12,708 nt of DNA from an uncultured Clostridia bacterium (GTDB taxonomy: Bacteria; Bacillota; Clostridia; Oscillospirales; Ruminococcaceae). Position 1 is the stretch's first letter, and every line of letters starts with the position of its first letter. The notes under the pieces are model-generated. The model did no database searches. It was not told where the DNA came from and saw only the letters and a list, made by a program, of their open reading frames with translations. Shown piece by piece: positions 6,483-12,708 of the stretch. The position numbers were made by a program, and so were the translations under genes. Where the stretch lies: assembly GCA_946613705.1 (NCBI GenBank), contig CAMOFU010000042.1:1-12708 (forward strand), written 5' to 3'.

Positions 6483-7577
6483 TCAGACGTTGAACCTGAA
6501 CAGCACTATATCTCCGTCCTGCATGACATACTCCTTGCCCTCCGAGCGGACAAGACCCTTCTCCTTGGCTGCCGTCATCGAACCGCACGCCATAAGGTCG
6601 TCAAATGCAACCACCTCGGCACGGATAAAGCCCTTCTCGAAATCCGAGTGTATCTTTCCCGCTGCCTGCGGAGCCTTGGTGCCCTTCTTTATCGTCCATG
6701 CCCTTACCTCGGGCTGACCCGCAGTAAGAAAGGATATGAGCCCCAGCAGTGCATAGCCCTCCTTGATGATACGGTTCAGTCCGCTCGTTTCAAGTCCCAG
6801 CTCGTCAAGGAACATCGCCTTGTCCTCGTCGGACATATCGGCTATCTCGGCCTCTATCTGCGCACAGATCGGGAACACGGCGCTGCCGTCCTCCTTGGCT
6901 ATAGCGCATACAGCCTGATAATGCTTGTTGGTGTCGATATTGTTCGTGAAATCCTCCTCGGAGAGGTTTGCCGCATAGATCACGGGCTTCAGGCTCAGCA
7001 GCGGAGTCTCCTTCAGAAGCTCCAGCTCGTCCTCGGTCATATCGAATGAACGGGCAGGCTTGCCGTCCTCAAGATGAGCCTTCAGCCGCTCAAGAAAATC
7101 AACTGCCGAAGCAAGACTCTTGTCGCCCTTCATAGCCTTCTTGGTGCGGTCGAGCTTGCGCTCTATCAGCTCAACGTCCGAGAACACCAGTTCAAGGTCG
7201 ATAGTCTCGATATCTCTCTTAGGGTCAATGCTGCCGTCAACGTGTACTATGTTTTCGTCCTCGAAGCAGCGCACAACGTGAACTATCGCGTCCACCTCGC
7301 GGATATTCGCAAGGAACTTGTTGCCGAGCCCCTCACCCTTTGAAGCACCCTTGACCAGTCCCGCAATGTCTACAAATTCAAGCGTTGCGGGTGTGAACTT
7401 CACGGGGTCATACATATCCCTGAGCTTTTCCAGCCTCTCATCGGGCACCGACACGATGCCGACGTTCGGCTCGATCGTGCAGAACGGATAGTTGGCCGAC
7501 TCCGCTCCCGCATTGGTCAGCGCATTGAACAGTGTGGATTTGCCGACGTTCGGCAGTCCTACCATACCTAATTTCAT
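6483..7577 (-). CDS. ychF: Redox-regulated ATPase YchF (Obg/OLA1 family)
   Basis: Widely conserved P-loop NTPase that prefers ATP and associates with ribosomes; linked to stress and translation control in other bacteria. The 364-residue length fits the family. G1 is GLPNVGKS (7-14), G3 is DIAGL (70-74), and the G4 position has NLSE (204-207), the NxxE form that marks YchF as ATP-specific instead of the NKxD of GTPases. The last 80 or so residues form a TGS domain (from about PEVRAWTIKKG). The ATG at 7575-7577 has only a weak or distant ribosome binding site (AGGAAAGG, 13 bases upstream). It converges on purD and lies 47 bases downstream of a small membrane-protein gene. Confidence 0.97.
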   Translation of the reverse strand: MKLGMVGLPNVGKSTLFNALTNAGAESANYPFCTIEPNVGIVSVPDERLEKLRDMYDPVKFTPATLEFVDIAGLVKGASKGEGLGNKFLANIREVDAIVHVVRCFEDENIVHVDGSIDPKRDIETIDLELVFSDVELIERKLDRTKKAMKGDKSLASAVDFLERLKAHLEDGKPARSFDMTEDELELLKETPLLSLKPVIYAANLSEEDFTNNIDTNKHYQAVCAIAKEDGSAVFPICAQIEAEIADMSDEDKAMFLDELGLETSGLNRIIKEGYALLGLISFLTAGQPEVRAWTIKKGTKAPQAAGKIHSDFEKGFIRAEVVAFDDLMACGSMTAAKEKGLVRSEGKEYVMQDGDIVLFRFNV

Positions 7578-7599
7578 CTTTCAGATCATGCCTTTCCTA

Positions 7600-7628
7600 T
7601 TTATATTATTTTATAATATTGTTGTCAG
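7600..7628 (-). promoter_or_regulatory. Probable promoter for ychF
   Basis: On the - strand, CTGACA (7628-7623, 5 of 6 to TTGACA) is separated by exactly 17 bases from TATAAA (7605-7600, 5 of 6 to TATAAT). The -35 overlaps the stop codon of the upstream gene. The expected transcript start would be around 7593, leaving a leader of only about 16 bases before the ATG, so the distant AGGAAAGG would be largely left out and initiation may rely on weak signals. Confidence 0.5.
7603..7619. repeat. AT-only inverted repeat in the ychF promoter
   Basis: ATATTAT (7603-7609) and ATAATAT (7613-7619) are a perfect 7-bp inverted repeat with spacer TTT. It occupies the region between the -35 and -10 elements of the putative ychF promoter. 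It could be an operator or simply the result of AT-rich composition; no protein can be assigned. Confidence 0.45.
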
Positions 7629-7873
7629 AACGAATATGTCCCGCTCTCGTCATCGAGCTGAGAATCCTCATTGTCGCGGTACTGCAGATCGTCGTCGTAA
7701 TAATCGTCGAAATCGTAATCGCAGTAATCAAAGCCCACGCGGTCGTCATGCTCTGTCTTGCGGGGAGCAAGATATCTCTTTCCGAGCAGTACGCCCACCG
7801 CCCCGAGAATGATGCCTGCCAGCAGGCTTGCAAGCATTGCCCACCAGTTCAGTCTGCACTTGTTTGTTTTCAT
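7625..7873 (-). CDS. Small membrane protein with acidic tyrosine-rich tail
   Basis: The 82-residue product has one hydrophobic segment near the N-terminus (about residues 9-31, WWAMLASLLAGIILGAVGVL), a short basic stretch (GKRYLAPRK), and then a tail of about 40 residues dominated by Asp, Glu and Tyr (for example DYDFDDYYDDD). I do not recognise the family. The basic stretch after the membrane segment suggests the acidic tail is in the cytosol, which is inference. The start is well supported: AAGGAGGT at 7880-7887 lies six bases before the ATG and overlaps the stop codon of the serine hydrolase gene upstream, so the two are probably translationally coupled. Confidence 0.8.
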   Translation of the reverse strand: MKTNKCRLNWWAMLASLLAGIILGAVGVLLGKRYLAPRKTEHDDRVGFDYCDYDFDDYYDDDLQYRDNEDSQLDDESGTYSF

Positions 7874-7879
7874 AAGTCT

Positions 7880-7888
7880 ACCTCCTTA
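7880..7888 (-). promoter_or_regulatory. Ribosome binding site overlapping the upstream stop codon
   Basis: On the - strand TAAGGAGGT combines the TAA stop of the serine hydrolase gene with the AAGGAGGT ribosome binding site of the small membrane-protein gene. Ribosomes ending the first gene would be placed to start the second, which suggests linked expression. Confidence 0.8.
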
Positions 7889-9868
7889 AACCTTATTATT
7901 TATCAAATAATCGTATACCATTTTAGAGAGCTCCTTCATATGGTAAGAATTGGCCCAGCCGCCGCCGATGATCTCGGACATAACTGACATAACGAACGGC
8001 TCGTCGTCAAGGAATACTATCATGCAGTCGTGAGTATTGTCGTTCACATCGCCTGTCTTGTTGCCCGTTACGATGCCTGCGGGTATTCCTGCGGGCAGCT
8101 TGGAGGTCCAGTGCTGAGCCTTCAGCAGCGCCATGATCTTTGCCGAGGCTGCCTTCGACACACACTCCCCGCGGTAAACCGACTCGAAGAACTTAACGCA
8201 GTCCTTCGGCGAGGTCAGGTTAGACCCCTGCTCGATCACCGTTCCGGGGTAATCATAGCCGTCGCTGTAACCATGCCGCTGGATAGTCTCGGTATAGCCG
8301 TTTGCCCTTATCCAGTCTCTCACGCCCGTCTTGCCGAGCATATGCACCAGCCTGTTGAACGGGTCGTCGAAGCTGTATGTTATCATCGTGTTGAGATAGT
8401 TCTTTATCTCCGCTGTCTCCGAGAGCTTACCCTTTTCTATCGCATCATAGGTCGCAGCCGCGCACCACAGCTTCATCAGGCTTGCAGCGTAATACTGCTT
8501 GTTGTTGATCTCGATAGTCTCGCCCGTTTTCAGCGACTTGAAATACAGCGACCACTCCCCCGGGTACTTGTCCATCGCGGCCTTGAGCTGCTTTTTCAGC
8601 ACACTGAGATCGCGCTTGACAGTCGTGACCGTTTTGACCTTGCTGTAGTTGCCGTAGCGTGTGCCGTTTGCGGCTATGTACGACCTCACCTTGACGTAGT
8701 AGGTCTTCCCGCCTTCGATATAGGTAGAGAAATTCGCAGTCGTCTTCTTGGTCGAATAGGTGCGGACGTTTTTAACAAAACTCGGGTCGGTGGAATACAT
8801 CACCTGATAGCCCGTTGCTGTCTTGTCCTCCTTCCAGACTGCGGTAAACCTTGCCCTGCCGTTATTGTAAAGCTGTGTCAGCGAATTCTTCGCGGGCTTG
8901 ATGATGAACGTCCGCGAAAATGTCCCGACTATGCTGCCCTTGCCTCTGAGCGTGATCTTAGCGGTGCCGACCTTTACATTGGCGGAATAGCTGACGGTGT
9001 AATCCCTGCCCTCTGTGAGCACGGTGCCGCCGTGACCCTTTACCGTGACGGGCGGCATTATCGTCTTTCCGCTGTAGGTGTATGAAGCATAGGGTATGCT
9101 TGCCGACTTGATGCTGTCCTTAACGGTGATCCTGGCGGCGGCGCTGTATGTGCCGTATCTCTTGCCGCTGACGGTAGAGTCGGACGTTACGAATGCCCGC
9201 GCCCTGACATAATACACCTCTCCCGCCCTCGGGATATTGGTAAGGTTAACATACTCCCGCCCCGTCACCGTAGTGCTGTGAACGTCATTGACAAATGCGG
9301 GGTCCTTGGAATACTGTATCTGATAGGCAAGTGCGCTGTTATCCTCAGTCCATGTTACCCTTATGCTGTCATTCGCGGTGGTGAGCACGGGCTTTTTCAT
9401 CTTCTCGGGCGTGATCGTAAAGTTCACGCTCTTTCTGCCCTTGAAGCGCCCGATACCTCTTATCGTCACCAGTGCCGAATCCGCGCCGACCTTGATGTTG
9501 TTCCTGTAGGTGAGCGTATAATCCGTTCCCTCGGTCAGCACCTCGCCCCCGCAGGTCACCGAAAGCAGCTTGGGCTCTATCGCACTGCCCGTGTATGTGA
9601 ACACGGTCTTGTCGAGCTTCATCACCGCATCCTTTATCTCTATCGGCTGCTGAGGCTCCTCGGTCTCGCTGCTGTCCTCTGTCTCACTGCTCTGCTCATC
9701 GGCAGAGATACTCTCGTCAGCAGAGATACTCTCGTCAGCAGAGATACTCTCGGCGACTGTCTCCGAAGCGCTGTCATCGGCATATGCACGCGCTGCGGGT
9801 GCAGCAAGCATTGCCGCCGCAGCTGCCAGCACAGCCAGTGCATTTACCGTAACTCTCTTCATTTTCAT
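7886..9868 (-). CDS. Secreted modular serine hydrolase, class A beta-lactamase-like, with Ig-like and Fn3-like repeats
   Basis: The 660-residue protein starts with a signal peptide (MKMKR, hydrophobic core, cleavage probably near residue 28-30 at ARAYA). A low-complexity acidic linker (about 31-75) holds three SISADE repeats. Then come two alternating pairs: an Ig-like beta-sandwich of the 'YTG..I.P...EGTDYT..Y.NN.KVG' type (about 76-154 and 252-326) and an Fn3-like module (about 157-249 and 327-418). The C-terminal domain (about 421-660) resembles class A beta-lactamases: Ser463-x-x-Lys466 (SLMK), Ser499 at the SDN position (here SFD), and Lys604-Thr-Gly. A counterpart of the deacylating omega-loop Glu is not evident, so a penicillin-binding or peptidase-like role is as likely as drug hydrolysis. 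No LPXTG anchor is present. AGGGGG at 9877-9882 supports the ATG. It lies 19 bases after the permease gene. Confidence 0.88.
   Translation of the reverse strand: MKMKRVTVNALAVLAAAAAMLAAPAARAYADDSASETVAESISADESISADESISADEQSSETEDSSETEEPQQPIEIKDAVMKLDKTVFTYTGSAIEPKLLSVTCGGEVLTEGTDYTLTYRNNIKVGADSALVTIRGIGRFKGRKSVNFTITPEKMKKPVLTTANDSIRVTWTEDNSALAYQIQYSKDPAFVNDVHSTTVTGREYVNLTNIPRAGEVYYVRARAFVTSDSTVSGKRYGTYSAAARITVKDSIKSASIPYASYTYSGKTIMPPVTVKGHGGTVLTEGRDYTVSYSANVKVGTAKITLRGKGSIVGTFSRTFIIKPAKNSLTQLYNNGRARFTAVWKEDKTATGYQVMYSTDPSFVKNVRTYSTKKTTANFSTYIEGGKTYYVKVRSYIAANGTRYGNYSKVKTVTTVKRDLSVLKKQLKAAMDKYPGEWSLYFKSLKTGETIEINNKQYYAASLMKLWCAAATYDAIEKGKLSETAEIKNYLNTMITYSFDDPFNRLVHMLGKTGVRDWIRANGYTETIQRHGYSDGYDYPGTVIEQGSNLTSPKDCVKFFESVYRGECVSKAASAKIMALLKAQHWTSKLPAGIPAGIVTGNKTGDVNDNTHDCMIVFLDDEPFVMSVMSEIIGGGWANSYHMKELSKMVYDYLINNKV
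9702..9752 (-). repeat. Three 18-bp tandem repeats encoding SISADE
   Basis: The + strand unit GCAGAGATACTCTCGTCA starts at 9702, 9720 and 9738 (the last copy is 14 bases). The copies are identical, with no synonymous differences, and encode SISADE three times in the linker after the signal peptide. The unit keeps the reading frame, so changes in copy number would only alter linker length. Confidence 0.9.
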
Positions 9869-9887
9869 ATCCTTGACCCCCTGTTGT

Positions 9888-12656
9888 TTATTCTATTGAT
9901 TTAAGTGATTCCACCATATCTATCCTTCTGAGCTTGAAGTGCAGCACAATGTTCACAGCCATTGCGAACCCTATCGTCAGCAGCACGCCGAACAGATATG
10001 CCCACCAGATCAGCTCGTGATTGAAAAGCACTATATCTATCTCGGCAGTCATCACCACGAAATAATGCAGCAGTCTCCCCAGCCCGATGCCGACACCTAT
10101 GCCGAGAAGCGTAGATATAATGTTCTCGCGGTATATGTATGCCGAGGTCTCGCCGTCGAAGAAGCCGAGCACCTTGATCGTTGCTATCTCACGCACACGC
10201 TCGGTGATGTTGATGTTCGCAAGATCGTAAAGCACTATCACCGCCAGCAGCCCCGCGCAGAATATCAGCAGCAGCGTTATCGAATCAAGACTGTCCACCG
10301 ACTTCAGGAAATTAGCCGAGATGCCTCCCTTGAACGAAAGCCCGAGGAACTGCCTGTCCCCGATAACAGCCTCCTTGAAGCCGTCCTCGTTGACCTCGCC
10401 GAGCTTCATATATGCGCTCTTGTATACAGGCTCGCTGCCGACCTTCTCTTTGTACAGCTCGGGCGATACATACACATAATGCATCGTATAATTCTTTACA
10501 ACAGCACCGATCTCAAACTCAGCCGTATCACCGTCGGGAAGGCTCAGAGTTATGCTGCTGCCCTCCGAAAGCTTCATCAGCTTCGCAAGCTTTTCGGTAA
10601 CAGCCGCCTTTCCGTTCCCAAGATCGGCGCTTCCGCTGCCGTCTTTTTTTTCAAGACTGATAAAGCCGCCGAAGCTCTCGGGACGCTCGGGGCATACAAG
10701 GCTGACGTTCTGATTGACAGTCCCCTTGCGCGTCTCGCAGGAAACGGACGAAAACAGCATAACGTCCTCCACCCCGTCGGTACCGAGCAGCGTTTCCTTT
10801 GCCTTCTGCGGAACTGCGCCGCTGTCGGTATCCATCACCGCAACGGCATCATACAGGAACACATCGTTGAACTGTCTCTCTGCTATCGACTTTATCGAAT
10901 GCTTCAGCCCGAAGCCCGTGATTATCAGCGCCGTGCAGCCCGCAACGCCCGCTACCGTCATAAAGAACCGCTTCTTGTACCTCAGCAGGTTCCTGACTGT
11001 CACCTTCATCAGAAAGCTCATTTTCTTCCAGATGAAGCCGACCCTTTCGAGCAGCACCCGTCTTCCCGATGCGGGAGGCTTCGGCCGCATCAGTGCCGAT
11101 GGCTGAGAACGGAGCGTTTTCAGGCTCGCATACAGCACAGCCCCGCCCGTACACAGCAGCGAAGCCGCCATGCACCCCGCCAGATACAGCGGTCTGAACG
11201 GTGTATCCAGCTGCGGGATATTATACATCATTTTATAGCTCTGATAGATTATCGACGGGAACACCTGCAATCCGATGACCGTTCCGAGCACGCTGCCCGC
11301 AGCGGATGCCAAAAATGCATAGAACAGATACTTGAAGATGATCTGCCCCGCCGAATAGCCCAGCGCCTTGTAGGTGCCTATGGTCGTGCGCTGCTCGTCT
11401 ATCATCCGCGTCATGGTCGTAAGCGTCACCAGCGCCGCGATAAGTATAAAGAATGCGGGGAACACCTTTGCTATCGAATCCACCTTCATCGCATCATTCT
11501 CAAAGCCCGCATAATCGGTAAGAGAGAACCTGTCGGTATCGTAGAATTTAAGCTCGGGTATCTTCTCCAGCTGCTCCCTGCCGTCCTCAAGCTCCTGCTT
11601 CGAGCTGCGGTAGAGCTGCATATACTTCTCCCTTGCCGCATCGCCGCCGCTCACCAGCTCGGAGAGCATATCGAGCTGCTTCTTTACCTGTGCCAGCTTC
11701 GCCTCCGCAAGGAATGCCGCTGCGGTGCCCTTGTTCTCCATCGCATCATAGCTCTTCTTCCCCGCCTGATACTCCGCCGAGGCAGTCTTATACACAGCCG
11801 CAAGATCCTCCGCCGAAAGGGTAAGCAGGCTCTCGAAGGACATCAGCTCCGTCTCGGCATCGGCAAGCTTCTTCTCCGCATCGGCCTTCAGCCTGTCGTA
11901 GCGTGCAGTCACACTCTCGTGAAACACCTTTACCGCATCGCGCGAGGCAAGACTCACCGCATCGGAATACTCCTCCGAGAACTGGTCGTACTCTCTCAGC
12001 CCCTTGAACCTGACATACAGCTCGGTATACCTGTCGAGCACGAAATCCTCCTCGGGCACCATTATATAGTTGGAGACCTCTCCCGTACCGATCAGCGAGC
12101 GGTCACGTTCAAAGCCTATGTACATCGGCGAGGTGATTATCCCGACTATCTCGTAGCTGTCGGTGCTGAGAGTGCCGAGTATATCCTCGCCCTCGGGCAC
12201 CGTGAGCTTCAATCTGCCGCCCACCTTGAAGGTATCGGGCGAGTTCATCTTGACCTCGACCGCGCATTCGCCCTTTTTCTCGGGCAAACGCCCCTCCAGC
12301 AGCACAGCCTCGTTCATGCCGCTCTTGGGCACCGACATCACCTTTAAAATAAGGTTCTGGTTATTGTAGTAATAGAATACGTCCTTTGAGTATCCCGCGG
12401 CTGCCGACTCGACATTCTCTGCCCGCCTTACCGCCGTCACGTCCTCAGACTGCACGCCGATAGTCGATACCAGCTTCATGTCCATCAGCTGATGATCCTC
12501 AAAATACGTCTCGGCCGTATCCACCATATCGGGCATCGTGGCCTTTATCCCCGCAAAGAAACCGCACCCCAGCGCGATGATCGCAAAGATAGAAAGGAAC
12601 CTGCCCATCGAGCGCTTTATCTCGGTAAGCGTATCCTTAAACAGCGCCTTCTTCAA
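9888..12656 (-). CDS. FtsX-like ABC transporter permease
   Basis: Large membrane subunit of an ABC exporter-like or mechanotransmission system. I choose the TTG at 12656-12654 (922 residues, start MKKALFKDTLTEIKR), which matches typical N-termini of this family and lies about 11 bases after GGGGAGGT (12668-12675). A GTG at 12668 would add four residues but abuts that site. Numbered from TTG: first membrane span about 16-34; outer domain about 40-390 with a helical coiled-coil-like stretch at about 246-366; three spans at 397-415, 441-463 and 489-509 (first FtsX domain); a span at 563-581; a second outer domain; three spans at 793-811, 847-869 and 883-905 (second FtsX domain, with ERVREIATIKVLG). 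That gives eight spans. No ATPase gene is in the window; it may precede this gene. Confidence 0.95.
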   Translation of the reverse strand: MKKALFKDTLTEIKRSMGRFLSIFAIIALGCGFFAGIKATMPDMVDTAETYFEDHQLMDMKLVSTIGVQSEDVTAVRRAENVESAAAGYSKDVFYYYNNQNLILKVMSVPKSGMNEAVLLEGRLPEKKGECAVEVKMNSPDTFKVGGRLKLTVPEGEDILGTLSTDSYEIVGIITSPMYIGFERDRSLIGTGEVSNYIMVPEEDFVLDRYTELYVRFKGLREYDQFSEEYSDAVSLASRDAVKVFHESVTARYDRLKADAEKKLADAETELMSFESLLTLSAEDLAAVYKTASAEYQAGKKSYDAMENKGTAAAFLAEAKLAQVKKQLDMLSELVSGGDAAREKYMQLYRSSKQELEDGREQLEKIPELKFYDTDRFSLTDYAGFENDAMKVDSIAKVFPAFFILIAALVTLTTMTRMIDEQRTTIGTYKALGYSAGQIIFKYLFYAFLASAAGSVLGTVIGLQVFPSIIYQSYKMMYNIPQLDTPFRPLYLAGCMAASLLCTGGAVLYASLKTLRSQPSALMRPKPPASGRRVLLERVGFIWKKMSFLMKVTVRNLLRYKKRFFMTVAGVAGCTALIITGFGLKHSIKSIAERQFNDVFLYDAVAVMDTDSGAVPQKAKETLLGTDGVEDVMLFSSVSCETRKGTVNQNVSLVCPERPESFGGFISLEKKDGSGSADLGNGKAAVTEKLAKLMKLSEGSSITLSLPDGDTAEFEIGAVVKNYTMHYVYVSPELYKEKVGSEPVYKSAYMKLGEVNEDGFKEAVIGDRQFLGLSFKGGISANFLKSVDSLDSITLLLIFCAGLLAVIVLYDLANINITERVREIATIKVLGFFDGETSAYIYRENIISTLLGIGVGIGLGRLLHYFVVMTAEIDIVLFNHELIWWAYLFGVLLTIGFAMAVNIVLHFKLRRIDMVESLKSIE

Positions 12657-12708
12657 CGGACAGACCACCTCCCCGAACGCCTTATCTGTTATCCCGTTAC
12701 TGCATTAC
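12657..12708. other. Window edge upstream of the permease gene
   Basis: On the - strand this holds the GGGGAGGT ribosome binding site (12668-12675) of the permease gene. The remaining bases have stop codons in all three - strand frames, so any upstream gene ends at or beyond this point. I see no convincing promoter in the short stretch available. Confidence 0.6.

Noticed and set aside
8030..9085. 351-codon + strand open frame across the serine hydrolase gene
   Set aside because: The opposite strand encodes clear signal peptide, Ig-like, Fn3-like and hydrolase segments; this frame has Cys/His-rich non-protein-like composition.
9702..9752. Repeats as a CRISPR array
   Set aside because: The 18-bp units are directly adjacent without spacers and encode an in-frame peptide repeat.
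7886..9868. Serine hydrolase as an antibiotic-resistance beta-lactamase
   Set aside because: SDN is altered, the omega-loop Glu is not evident, and four beta modules precede the domain; the context is not a resistance locus.
9939..12347. 802-codon open frame on the + strand, antisense to the permease gene
   Set aside because: It mirrors the permease codons, gives a His/Leu/Arg-rich product with no recognisable motifs, and has no ribosome binding site. Long antisense frames are expected where the real gene avoids TTA, CTA and TCA codons.

Overview
The window is a complete-looking slice of a moderately GC-rich Firmicutes chromosome. Dense co-oriented genes, strong GGAGG ribosome binding sites, CTCCTTGTTTT-type terminators, an archaeal-type IMP cyclohydrolase in a bacterial purine operon, and a secreted protein alternating Ig-like and Fn3-like modules all suggest a Ruminococcus-like member of the Oscillospirales. 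That placement is inference; there is no rRNA or other marker gene here to fix it.

Positions 1-6396 (+ strand) are a de novo purine biosynthesis operon: purC (5' end cut off by the window), purM, an unrecognised single-span membrane protein, purN, a PurO-family IMP cyclohydrolase, a stand-alone AICAR transformylase and purD. Together they cover GAR synthesis (purD), GAR formylation (purN), AIR ring closure (purM), SAICAR synthesis (purC) and the last two steps to IMP. The final two steps, usually done by one bifunctional PurH, are split here between two proteins of different ancestry. purF, purL, purB and purE are not in the window. A 9-bp hairpin with a short T-run after purM, followed at once by a non-ATG start with a strong ribosome binding site, may set a step in expression inside the operon.

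A hairpin at 6431-6466 lies between purD and the convergent gene ychF and looks able to terminate transcription from both sides.

Positions 6483-12656 (- strand, read from right to left) hold a second gene run: a large FtsX-type ABC permease with a long periplasm-type coiled-coil segment, a 660-residue secreted modular serine hydrolase related to class A beta-lactamases, an 82-residue membrane protein with an acidic tail, and the translation-associated ATPase ychF. The first three are spaced by 19 and 12 bases, with a stop codon overlapping a ribosome binding site, so they are very probably co-transcribed. ychF has its own promoter-like sequence. The permease's ATP-binding partner is not in the window and may lie just beyond base 12708.

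No tRNA, rRNA, CRISPR array, insertion sequence or phage gene was seen. No gene-free stretch exceeds 100 bases. I found no wholly new system; the least explained items are the membrane protein inside the purine operon and the permease / serine hydrolase / acidic-tail protein trio.
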